Below are positions 43,801-50,198 of a DNA stretch of 64,000 nt, in pieces (within the stretch, counting starts at the first letter, position 1; each line of letters starts with the position of its first letter). The position numbers were made by a program, and so were the translations under genes. The stretch is from Plasmopara viticola (taxonomy: Eukaryota > Oomycota > Peronosporomycetes > Peronosporales > Peronosporaceae). The stretch covers positions 992,001 to 1,056,000 of the forward strand of contig MBPM02000016.1 in assembly GCA_001695595.3 (NCBI GenBank), given 5' to 3'. Under the pieces are notes generated by a model that did not search any database, had not been told where the DNA came from, and saw only the letters and a list, made by a program, of their open reading frames with translations.

Positions 43801-46631
43801 CACGAGCATGTGGTCCCGACGCATGTGAATTCTCGACAAGCGGTCCTTGTATAGACCTTGAAACGTTCGTTTGTTCTCCATCCTTGTATGTCGTCAGGCC
43901 GACATTTAGCTTTCTTAATACATGTGATGGCACAAAAGGAACACAAATGCTATGTGAAGCTGTCAATCCCGCACCAGACCTGTCTGAGAACTTAGCTAGT
44001 CACTCTGACTTTGTGATCTCAACAATGGTTCCAGCTGGATATGGGGCCGATCTTAAGATCTATGTGATTGTTGACGATCAAGCTAGCAACGCGTTGACCT
44101 TCTCATACAACCAGCCATTGGTGGTGGCTCAGATGCCCAATCAACCCGATGCAAATGGAGCCAATGCTATTACGATAAAGGGCGCCGACTTTGGTTGTTT
44201 CCCGAACGATGCAATCACTATTTCATTTGTCGCGACCGACGCGGTGCAGCCAATATCGCGAATGTTGGGTGTGCTTGAAAATAGTTTAGAGTTGGCGACC
44301 ATACGTGATCATGAGGTTCATCGACTGCTGACTGATACAGCGACACCAGCGAGCTCAAATAATTCTAGTGAAAATCAATCCGGTACTGTTGTGTGGACGA
44401 GTTCTTCGGAATTAATTTGGTACCCCCCTAAGACGAAAGCTGGTACCACAAGAATTACTCTGTCGGTGGGTGGGAACGAAATGTCTTCTTCAAGTCAAAC
44501 CCAATTGAAATTTCAATGTGGCTCTGGGTATTACCGAAGCCAGTCTGAGTTTTGTGATGTATGCCCGGAAGGAGCGACGTGTGCTGGTGGTGATGAATTG
44601 CCGATGGCCAAGTCTGGTTACTGGCGTGAAGGTGAAATAGTTCTTGCATGTGACCCCAAATTTGCTTGTTTAGGGGCCAACAAGTGTGCCAACGGGTACA
44701 CAGACGTTCGATGTGGAGTGTGTGTATCGAACTACCACAAGCTTAATTCCGAGTGCAATTTGTGTCCTGAGAATCATTGGGGATCCGTCACCATTGTGGT
44801 AATTTGCATTGGTGTGGCAATCATCGTTAGTTATATGCTAACTCGAAAAGGTGTGAGTCTTGGTTTACTATCCATTGGCATCGACTATTTCCAGACTCTA
44901 TCCATTTTCGGAAACGCTCAAATTTCGTGGCCAGCGACACTAATTAACTTGTTTGCAACACTCTCTGCCTTCAATTTAAATTTAGAGCTAGTGGCACCAG
45001 AATGTTTTTCAATCCAAGTCTCGTATGTGACTAAATGGTTTGTAATTGAGCTTTTTCCAATATTTGTGGGGGCAACTTCTCTTGGAATTTTTGCCGCACT
45101 TTATGCATACAAGCGCTTTATCAAAAAACGTCGCACAAGATTAACGTCCCACTTGCCCCAATTGTTTGGCTCTACGCTTGTGATGATGTATTACTTATTT
45201 CTGTACCTTACTCGAACAACTTTGGATGTATTTAATTGCGTTGAGGCCATACCGTCCAATGGGAACTTGTACATGGTGGCCATCTACGCGCAGTGCTTCA
45301 AACGAGGCGGGATTCATATGCAGCTCTTTCCGTTCGCACTGTTGTCGTTTGTGATGTATTCGCTGGGTTATCCCCTCTTTGTGCTACTAACCTTGTCGCA
45401 AAATCGTGCGTTAGTGATGGAAGATCAACTTTTAAGAGCAATGCAGCGCGGGACGACTCGACGAACGAACCCCAATTGCTGGGACTTTCGCAAAAAGTTT
45501 TCCAAGCTTTACTATCAATTCAAGCCTGACTACTGGTTCTGGATGGTTCTTATTATCTTTCGAAAGTTCTTGTTGGCGGGTATCGGGCTTCTTTTCCGTC
45601 AAGATCCAGTATTTCAACTGGCTACGGCGACGTTTGTATTGTTTGTTAATTATGCGTTGCAAGTGCGTTGTCGCCCTTACATGAGCGCATATGAAACTCA
45701 GAAAGTGCTAGCAGACTATGCGAAGCGTGTGCTGCTTGAAACCCGTCGTGCAAAAGCCAAAGGGGAAGCCTTTGTTCAGCCAGCACATCTTCGTCTGGAA
45801 ATGCACGCCTCCACAATCACGGCCTGGAAAAGCGGTCATCGAGATCACGGCATCACTGGAAGTTCGGCTCCACCAATGTCAGGTTGGCGGGGTGCAAATG
45901 AAGCAATTCTTGCTTCACAAGAGCCTCAAAATTTGGTTGGATATCTTTGGGATCACAATACTGTGGAAGCATGTCTACTTTTCAGTGCTTCCCTCGTACT
46001 ATTGGCGGGCGTCATGTTTGAAAGTGGCCGCTTTGAAAGCGGTGAAACTAGTACGTCCTCCCAAATGTTGGCAATGGCGACCACACTTCTTGTACTTGGT
46101 AGTTGCGTGTACTTTGTCCTAGTTTTGATCACAGAGCTTGTTGTTGCACTTCGTCCGGACTACTACAAACGAATTACTCGCGTGCAAAAGCTTTTCAGTA
46201 CTCTACGCCGCAACCCTAAAGATAGCGCTGAGCACCAACATGGAAAGCATCGCCAAGCAATTGAAGATGATAATAGCGATGGCGATGACAATGATGAACT
46301 TGAAATGGTAGCGACTATGACGCAAAATCCACTGCACTTTAAACATGCATTAGCCGGACCCCGTGGATGTGCAACGCAAATGTTAGAGCATGATGAACTT
46401 ACTACGTTGTCAAAACTTCAAAATCATGAAAGCGGTCAGAGAACAAATATGCTACAACGTTCGTGTGATGAAAAATCTTCTTTAAAAAAAGAGCCAACTT
46501 CGCACAGGAGAAGATCTCAACGTCACCGAAGCACTTCTTTGACTAGAGAAGAAGCACGTGCCATAAGCGAAGAAGAGCTGACCTCGGCAATTGAGCAGAC
46601 TGATGACGTTCGAAGTAAAACAGACAATTAA
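4385..46631 (+). CDS. Giant multi-cadherin, IPT and multi-pass membrane receptor, 11 exons, about 13,851 residues
   Basis: Exons in my model: 4385-4517, 4585-4685, 4759-4819, 4875-14272, 14341-14438, 14511-15025, 15085-23172, 23232-23726, 23816-27208, 27273-27833 and 27919-46631. All introns are GT-AG, 55-89 bases long, and every junction keeps frame. Domains run in this order: signal peptide (1-22); PA14-like and beta-sandwich modules; PAN; fibrinogen-like (about 1141-1325); Cys-rich GCC2/GCC3 (about 1369-1610); cadherin block 1; PAN, laminin G, F5/8-C; cadherin block 2 with an inserted WSC; laminin G; F5/8-C; cadherin block 3; a beta-sandwich; cadherin block 4; IPT/TIG (about 11505-13145); Cys-rich; about nine membrane spans (about 13239-13692); cytoplasmic tail. 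Counting D-x-N-E-(A/P)-P-like linkers gives roughly 75 cadherin repeats. Cadherin repeats bind Ca2+ and adhere, so an adhesion or sensing receptor at the cell surface is the natural inference; ligand and function are unknown. No stop or frameshift occurs outside the introns. Exons 2-3 are the least certain. Confidence 0.88.
4875..14272 (+). CDS. Exon 4 of the giant receptor: PA14/PAN/fibrinogen-like/Cys-rich region and cadherin block 1
   Basis: This is a 9.4-kb exon (residues about 99-3231). In order it holds a PA14-like beta-sandwich with 'NGAVVVLDG' (about residue 202); further beta-sandwich sequence; a PAN/apple-like Cys motif (about 608-644); a fibrinogen-like start 'SGRYAI...FCNM' (about 758-811); a MAM- or jelly-roll-like stretch; a full fibrinogen-related domain (about 1141-1325); a Cys-rich GCC2/GCC3 segment; and about ten cadherin-like repeats (about 1958-2995) marked by VIDVNEAP linkers and LDFE/LDYE strands. 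A second PAN-like domain (about 3013-3065) and the start of a laminin-G fold close it. It ends at a strong gtaagt donor, phase 0, immediately after 'FSIDE', mid-domain. Confidence 0.88.
7990..8560 (+). other. Fibrinogen-related domain (FReD) in the giant receptor
   Basis: The translation carries family hallmarks: 'DGWIVAQRRMNG', 'FNRNWNEYRDGFG', 'EWWIGN', then 'YFSTPDRDND' with a nearby Cys and 'SGFWYADC'. The FST-x-DRDND motif is the Ca2+ loop of fibrinogen C-terminal domains. These domains bind glycans and acetylated ligands in animals. The last strands look degenerate. Confidence 0.85.
8684..9400 (+). other. Cys-rich GCC2/GCC3 (ephrin-receptor-like) segment of the giant receptor
   Basis: Repeated C-P-x-G-x-Y/F-S units ('CPAGTYSEP', 'CPAGSYSPS', 'CLAGTFSDAG', 'CPRGYYCRRG') with regular Cys spacing. 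Such segments are common in large protist surface proteins and often precede multi-pass membrane domains. Here the segment sits near the N-terminus, with a second one next to the membrane domain at about 44517-44780. Confidence 0.75.
14341..14438 (+). CDS. Exon 5 of the giant receptor: completes the laminin-G domain
   Basis: This 98-base exon lies between a ctgtag acceptor and a gtaaaa donor. It starts in phase 0 and leaves two bases, which pair with the first base of exon 6. It reads 'LRLWNTVR' and ends 'LLAFYR', joining 'FSIDE' to 'FNGDFTD'. This is exactly the 'IDE-LRLWN...YRFN' end of a laminin-G/concanavalin-like fold, which confirms the splice model although the exon is too short to show as a gene. 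Confidence 0.85.
14511..15025 (+). CDS. Exon 6 of the giant receptor: F5/8 type C-like domain
   Basis: Residues about 3264-3435. After the laminin-G tail it encodes a discoidin-like module with the hallmark 'NAIDGDPSTVSYIG' and 'LWVEVVF', typical of F5/8-C galactose- or lipid-binding folds. It ends at the strong donor gtaagt (phase 1). The acceptor is a weak gttgcgaag at 15084, chosen because only it keeps frame with the next exon ('APAQFIQADDD'). Confidence 0.78.
15085..23172 (+). CDS. Exon 7 of the giant receptor: cadherin block 2 with nested domains
   Basis: An 8.1-kb exon (residues about 3436-6131), phase 1 on both sides. It carries about twenty cadherin-like repeats with linkers such as VLDVNEPP and IVDVNEPP. 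Extra domains interrupt the array: a WSC domain at about 15834-16095, a beta-rich insertion at about 16735-17095, and a PA14-like insertion at about 19930-20400. After the last repeat there is a laminin-G domain (about 22320-22850, 'DGDWHYIAI', 'LRIYVDGRL') and a short Cys-rich linker. The donor gtaagt follows 'CCSE'. Confidence 0.88.
15834..16095 (+). other. WSC domain nested in a cadherin repeat
   Basis: The translation begins 'GCFSQIRNG' and continues with Cys at WSC spacing: 'DCYNRCASY', 'YKCWCANV', 'ACNFVCNDA', 'RCGGADQYAVYQ'. WSC domains are putative carbohydrate-binding modules of fungal and oomycete wall-associated proteins. The module sits between 'SPTGQLRV' and 'LDFEATNRY', which are consecutive strands of one cadherin repeat. 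Confidence 0.82.
23232..23726 (+). CDS. Exon 8 of the giant receptor: F5/8 type C domain on one symmetric exon
   Basis: Residues about 6132-6296, phase 1 on both sides. It encodes one discoidin-like domain: 'ASSFLYNNVHHGYG' at the start, 'SESWCPQ'-type loop ('NVNESWCPQTN'), 'EWVQISFPTPT', 'VSRVELFSG' and the closing 'MRLELYG'. The acceptor is tgtatag at 23231 and the donor is gtaggg at 23727. The frame before the exon is closed by a stop at 23217-23219, so the intron is required. Confidence 0.85.
23816..27208 (+). CDS. Exon 9 of the giant receptor: cadherin block 3
   Basis: Residues about 6297-7427, phase 1 on both sides. It has about eleven cadherin-like repeats with linkers such as VLDVNEPP, LLDVNEPP and ILDINEAP, regular LDFE/LDYE strands and 'TGEL/TGQL' turns. 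The acceptor cgaatag at 23815 and donor gtgtgt at 27209 are chosen by frame. A further frame-open ATG at 23761 is intronic in this model. Confidence 0.87.
27273..27833 (+). CDS. Exon 10 of the giant receptor: single beta-sandwich domain on one symmetric exon
   Basis: Residues about 7428-7614, phase 1 on both sides, between a ctacag acceptor and a gtaagt donor. It contains no cadherin linker. 'LTLAQLRFNVPSG', 'WSPSITSLLVDIM' and 'GAAVAAVFEVTV' suggest a DNRLRE-like or related carbohydrate-binding beta-sandwich. I cannot name the family with certainty. Confidence 0.8.
27919..46631 (+). CDS. Exon 11 of the giant receptor: cadherin block 4, IPT repeats, membrane domain and tail
   Basis: An 18.7-kb uninterrupted exon (residues about 7615-13851). 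About 35 cadherin-like repeats run to nt about 39580, including a non-cadherin insertion at about 35755-36160. They are followed by about 13 IPT/TIG repeats, a Cys-rich segment, about nine hydrophobic spans and a roughly 150-residue tail rich in acidic and then basic residues, ending at TAA. Two acceptors in the same frame are possible at the 5' end (exon start 27919 or 27928), differing by three codons. Confidence 0.9.
39590..44516 (+). other. IPT/TIG repeat array of the giant receptor
   Basis: About 13 units have the IPT/TIG pattern 'P-x-I...GG-x-x-I-x-I-x-G-x-N-F-G' followed by '...I-x-C-x-x-x-x-G-x-G'. Examples are 'AIFHIRGLNFGPDE', 'QIVITGKNFGTF', 'QIVVIYGGNFGPS', 'TMTIRGRNFGAS' and 'TITLYGKNFGST'. 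IPT folds occur in plexins, fibrocystin and many protist surface proteins, and here they link the cadherin array to the membrane. Confidence 0.85.
44517..46180 (+). other. Juxtamembrane Cys-rich segment and multi-pass membrane domain
   Basis: Cys-rich 'CDVCPEGATC' and 'RCGVCVSNYH' lead into about nine hydrophobic spans, starting with 'IVVICIGVAIIVSYML' and ending with 'LLVLGSCVYFVLVLI'. The stretch 'WFWMVLIIFRKFLLAG' with 'LQVRCRPYMS' matches the (W)-x-R-(R/K)-x-x-L...RPY pattern of C-terminal domains, often labelled TRP-like, in protist GCC2/GCC3 proteins. Channel activity is not demonstrated by the sequence. Confidence 0.75.
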
Positions 46632-46696
46632 TGCTATGTTGTCAAATACTAACGTTCATGAAGTGATTACATTCAATTTATCAGACAACACTTGTA

Positions 46697-48691
46697 TCAA
46701 TTGAGATTTTTATCTAGCTGTCTCAGTTTTTGCAATGCTGTCACTTCCTTAAACTCAGCTTGAAAAGAGCAAGCCTGCAGCTCCACAAGCTCTCTCCACT
46801 CTCGTATTTTATCCTCACCGATAGCGTTGTATTGGTTGTAAATGACAGCTTTGAGATACAAGTCAAGATGGCCAAGGTGCCTATATCCGTCTGCAAGAGT
46901 TTGCCACATTGCGGTTTTCTCCTGTTCACTTCTATCAAAGTGCTTCAGAGCGTAGGAGCACACGTCACAAGCCAACAAGAAGTGACCTTGCTCCAACGCT
47001 CGGTTTCCTAAATTCGTAAGTAGGTCCCATTTTTGTCGAGATGTCAACGCTCGGCCATTGCTTTGAGCGTTCGCACTCCTGCTCTCTAGGTCACTGTTTA
47101 TCTTGAGTCTCCAAAGCCGAAGTGCAGCACACCACGCTTCCTTTGCCAACGTTCCAGTAGAATCTCGTGTTTTTGGCGTTTTGACTGCTATGTGGGCTAA
47201 CTGTTCGTAATTTATTGCAACTAGTGCAAGAATGTCATGCTCCATGTACGGATACGGTGAAATATCATGAAGGTACATCAAATATTCGATACTTTGTTCC
47301 CTTGCACCTCGATGTTGCATTTGCACCGCGGCTAGTAGTACCCAAAGTGCAAAGTGAGGATGTCGTGGAAAACACTCAATCAATTTGGCAAGTAGGCGTA
47401 ACGAGTCACCAAAATCCTCCATATGCATCATGACGAGTGCAAAGTCTTGAAGCACGAGGGGGTCTACGTGTTCGCCAGATGTTGTAAAATCCTCAAATGC
47501 GGAACAGTATAATTCGTACGCTCGACACAAATTGAAGTGATCATAAGACGTATACCACGCCATGTGATGGGAGTAAGCAAGTGTTTTCTGCAGCACCCGA
47601 GTCATATTCCCTTTTTGAATTCGATAGAGTCTCTCTAAAAGAGATGCAGCATTCCAGAAATCCCCTCGATAATAACATTCGAGTCCATGTTTCTCAAGAA
47701 TGTTATCAAGACACATTTCTTGAGAAAGCGAGGCTTCTTCGGTCGCGATCAGTTGTGCAACTTCAATTGCAGCACATTGTCGGGTTTCAAGACGCTTAAA
47801 GTGCCATCGGATAAGACATTTCTGAAGCTTTTTGACTGCAACTCCTATTAGTAGTACACGAAGTCGATGTTGAATCCGAGAATTAAGATAGAATTGTTGA
47901 ATACGGATGCAGGCATTATTTTGGTACGCAAGCCGGATGGCAATTGCAGCTTGTCTCCATTTTTGAACGTAGCAGTGGTGCTTCCAAAAACATTGAAGAC
48001 GTCGGGTAGACACATTTTTCTTGAGCTTCAAAGAAGAACATACTCGTCGCTCGATAACACGACAGATTCGAGCTTGTGCTACCTCCAACTTCCGCTGCCG
48101 ATGCGAAATTCTCACTACTTCGCCATTCTTGTCTTCCAAATCCGATCTTTTATTTAATACTGCATTCTTAATATTTACGTGCGCTGCTCTCTTTGTACGA
48201 ACCCGACCGAGTAATTTAAAAAGATTTACAATAACTTGGACGTAAATACATACGATGGTAACTGAGAATTGCGCTTTGACTTTACGTCGTATTTCTTCAA
48301 GAACGAGGCGCCGTTGCTTGGCTCGATCAATTATTTGGTAGCAAAGACTGTAAGCGGCTACGTGACCATTCGCACTCTTGCATTTTGCAAACTGAGGGTC
48401 TGATATTGTTGCACGTTGATTGATCTTGGATGCAGTGTTGAAAGAAGCATAGCAATTTACCTCGAACGAAAACGCGTCATGGTCTTCACTCGCGACGCAT
48501 ATTCGCTCCATAACTTCTTTTAAAAAAATCTCGATCTCGACGCGTTCTCCTGTGGTACGGCTTGTTGGCAGATCGTCTTTCAAAAACAGCAAATAATGTG
48601 TACGTCTTTTTATGTACTGGACAGAATGGTCAATATCCACAAGATCCATATTCATTTCGTCTAAGAATTCCTCGCGAGCCGCATTCAGCAT
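46697..48691 (-). CDS. IQ-motif and TPR-like protein of unknown function
   Basis: A 664-codon minus-strand frame with no internal stop. The N-terminal third is charged and helical. Residues about 142-163 are hydrophobic ('FSVTIVCIYVQVIVNLF') and could be a membrane helix or a buried helix. An IQ calmodulin-binding motif lies at about 259-278 ('CIRIQQFYLNSRIQ'). The C-terminal half (about 330-650) is made of helical pairs resembling TPR/HAT repeats ('LECYYRGDFWNAASLLERL', 'ALEQGHFLLACDVCSYAL'). An IQ plus TPR arrangement suggests a calmodulin-regulated scaffold, perhaps cytoskeletal or ciliary, but that is inference. Its stop is 65 bases from the stop of the convergent giant gene. The frame continues upstream of the first ATG to a stop at about 48720, so the true start may lie in the upstream PHD ORF. 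Confidence 0.75.
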   Translation of the reverse strand: MLNAAREEFLDEMNMDLVDIDHSVQYIKRRTHYLLFLKDDLPTSRTTGERVEIEIFLKEVMERICVASEDHDAFSFEVNCYASFNTASKINQRATISDPQFAKCKSANGHVAAYSLCYQIIDRAKQRRLVLEEIRRKVKAQFSVTIVCIYVQVIVNLFKLLGRVRTKRAAHVNIKNAVLNKRSDLEDKNGEVVRISHRQRKLEVAQARICRVIERRVCSSLKLKKNVSTRRLQCFWKHHCYVQKWRQAAIAIRLAYQNNACIRIQQFYLNSRIQHRLRVLLIGVAVKKLQKCLIRWHFKRLETRQCAAIEVAQLIATEEASLSQEMCLDNILEKHGLECYYRGDFWNAASLLERLYRIQKGNMTRVLQKTLAYSHHMAWYTSYDHFNLCRAYELYCSAFEDFTTSGEHVDPLVLQDFALVMMHMEDFGDSLRLLAKLIECFPRHPHFALWVLLAAVQMQHRGAREQSIEYLMYLHDISPYPYMEHDILALVAINYEQLAHIAVKTPKTRDSTGTLAKEAWCAALRLWRLKINSDLESRSANAQSNGRALTSRQKWDLLTNLGNRALEQGHFLLACDVCSYALKHFDRSEQEKTAMWQTLADGYRHLGHLDLYLKAVIYNQYNAIGEDKIREWRELVELQACSFQAEFKEVTALQKLRQLDKNLN

Positions 48692-48757
48692 AAATTTGAC
48701 CAGTTGCCTGGCGAGTGCTTATCGGGCTTTTGTCAAGTGATCGCTGAGCTATGGTCT

Positions 48758-49522
48758 TTAACTCCTGTGAGCGCTGAATATTTTGTCTTCGCATCCCAAG
48801 CGCGCGCAAGCTTGTTGCAGTTTTTTTTTCGAAGCGTGAGCCTCTGAGTAGAGAACATTTTTTATAGATTTGTAACGAGTCGGATCATGGCAACTAAGCG
48901 TCTTAGCCTTTTTCATTTGAAACTGTTGCCAATCAAACCAATCTTCCGTTGCTTTTGTCCATTGAAAATGCGCTGAGGGTACTGACCTTGGATATAAAGC
49001 GATATTTTCGCCAAGATCCAATGACGCCGCCATGATTGTCAATCTGGTAATTGTCGTGCCTTTTAATTTGAGTTTATGGTCTTGCAATAATCTTATCGCT
49101 TGTTGCTTTTTCCTTGGTTTTGCCGAAAAGAACCTTGGCTTCACATTAAAGACAACCGACGTGCCTTCACACCTCTCGCATTTCCAAATCGGCGGGATAC
49201 TCTTTTCGTGTTTTTGAGAAGCTTGCTGCCGTCTTTGAATGACAAACGCAGGATGCTGCTTTAGCGGTGGCGTAAAGCAGTAGAGATGACAGCAAAACAA
49301 ACACGTCGAACATCGTACCATGAGCTTCCCATTAAGATCACTTTTGCAGCGGTTACAACATTTCGAATATATTCCGTGTGTCGGATCACCATTTAAATTT
49401 GCAGGAAATTTATCCTGGCACTTAGCCGAACATGGGTTGTTGATTCCTAGGCCTAGATCATTTGCTGCTACTGCCGGACCCTTAAGGCGTAAGCTTTTTA
49501 CCAAGACGCTATTCTTTTCCAT
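48758..49522 (-). CDS. PHD-finger protein
   Basis: A 254-codon frame from the first ATG ('MEKNSVLVKS'). It contains a complete C4HC3 PHD finger: C56-x2-C59-x11-C71-x2-C74-x4-H79-x2-C82-x32-C115-x2-C118, with the conserved Trp two residues before the penultimate Cys. PHD fingers read histone tails, so a nuclear chromatin role is likely. The C-terminal region is basic, with 'WFDWQQFQMKKAK', and has no other recognised domain. The frame ends 66 bases before the first ATG of the IQ/TPR ORF on the same strand, and an A9 run lies shortly before its stop. The ORF could therefore be the first part of a longer PHD-IQ-TPR gene split by an indel or an unrecognised intron. Non-ATG codons keep the frame open 60 bases further upstream. 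Confidence 0.7.
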   Translation of the reverse strand: MEKNSVLVKSLRLKGPAVAANDLGLGINNPCSAKCQDKFPANLNGDPTHGIYSKCCNRCKSDLNGKLMVRCSTCLFCCHLYCFTPPLKQHPAFVIQRRQQASQKHEKSIPPIWKCERCEGTSVVFNVKPRFFSAKPRKKQQAIRLLQDHKLKLKGTTITRLTIMAASLDLGENIALYPRSVPSAHFQWTKATEDWFDWQQFQMKKAKTLSCHDPTRYKSIKNVLYSEAHASKKKLQQACARLGCEDKIFSAHRS

Positions 49523-49999
49523 TTCGACTTGTAATGTGAATCGATCATTTAAAACTACCGGTAAATATGGTGTCCGCAGCAACAGAAACAGAGATTATTT
49601 ACCCATTTTTATCTTGATCTGCTATGCGACGGGTTGTAGTTTAAATCTGTCTTTGGAGTCACCACCTTGAGTTTAGTGTTAAAAAAATCTCATTTGCATC
49701 TTAATAATTGGTCAGATGTTTCACATCCGCACGAGATTATTGTCCGATGTGTTTGAAGGCTGACCATATATTAGCGCGTAGACTATACTTGTGAGGGGGG
49801 CAACCATAAGCAATAAACACCACCTGCGTCTCCTAGGCACGCAAATGCGTAGTGGGGCTCTGATTACTACCACCGATGAATGACGTGTATTGTGCCCATG
49901 GCCGAGAGCTGAAATGTACTAACGGTATGATCGCAACAGCAGAAATATGAGATGCTCAGAAATTATCGGCAACGGGTCAAACGATGGTGACCGAAAGGC
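49523..49999. other. Intergenic region between the PHD ORF and the copia element
   Basis: No gene is seen. It should hold the promoter of the minus-strand PHD ORF. AT-rich runs (about 49680-49700) and a G run (about 49793-49800) are the only marked features. Confidence 0.5.
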
Positions 50000-50004
50000 C
50001 ACGA
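50000..50004. repeat. Target-site duplication, left copy
   Basis: CACGA lies directly before the 5' LTR and is repeated exactly at 54465-54469 after the 3' LTR. Five bases is the usual duplication for Ty1/copia integrases. Confidence 0.9.
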
Positions 50005-50150
50005 TGTTAACATTACACCGCTGAATGCATGTTGAACAGGTGGATGGCTTTACAGTAATTACAAGTACGTCACAATTAGTAATTACATATGGTAGCCATT
50101 CATTGGTCAGGATAAATATATTCACTTCGGTTTTTACTTTCTTCTTAACA
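50005..50150 (+). repeat. 5' LTR of the intact copia element
   Basis: 146 bases, TG...CA termini with a 6-base inverted end (TGTTAA/TTAACA). I see no difference from the 3' LTR. An AT-rich box GATAAATATATTC at about 50111-50123 could serve as TATA element for the element's transcript. Confidence 0.95.
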
Positions 50151-50162
50151 GGTTAACAGCCG
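50151..50162 (+). other. Primer-binding site matching the anticodon arm of tRNA-Asn(GUU)
   Basis: GGTTAACAGCCG starts at the first base after the LTR. Its complement, CGGCTGTTAACC, is the conserved anticodon-arm sequence of eukaryotic tRNA-Asn (stem, then anticodon GTT). It does not match the CCA end of a tRNA. Copia-type elements are known to use half-tRNAs cut in the anticodon loop, and the position fits that mode. Confidence 0.75.
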
Positions 50163-50198
50163 CAAACAACAGCCTCGCATCACCACACCGTCACCGCC

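Noticed and set aside
9000..44500. Internal tandem repeats as a CRISPR array or satellite
   Set aside because: The periodicity of about 100 codons is protein-level cadherin and IPT repetition; the DNA repeats are too diverged for a satellite, and the genome is eukaryotic.
5448..45662. Many minus-strand and alternative-frame ORFs of 60-150 codons inside the giant gene
   Set aside because: They are shadows of a strongly coding plus frame and show no domains of their own.
49032..49670. Plus-strand ORFs opposite the PHD-finger gene
   Set aside because: They are antisense to a complete C4HC3 PHD finger and have no motifs.
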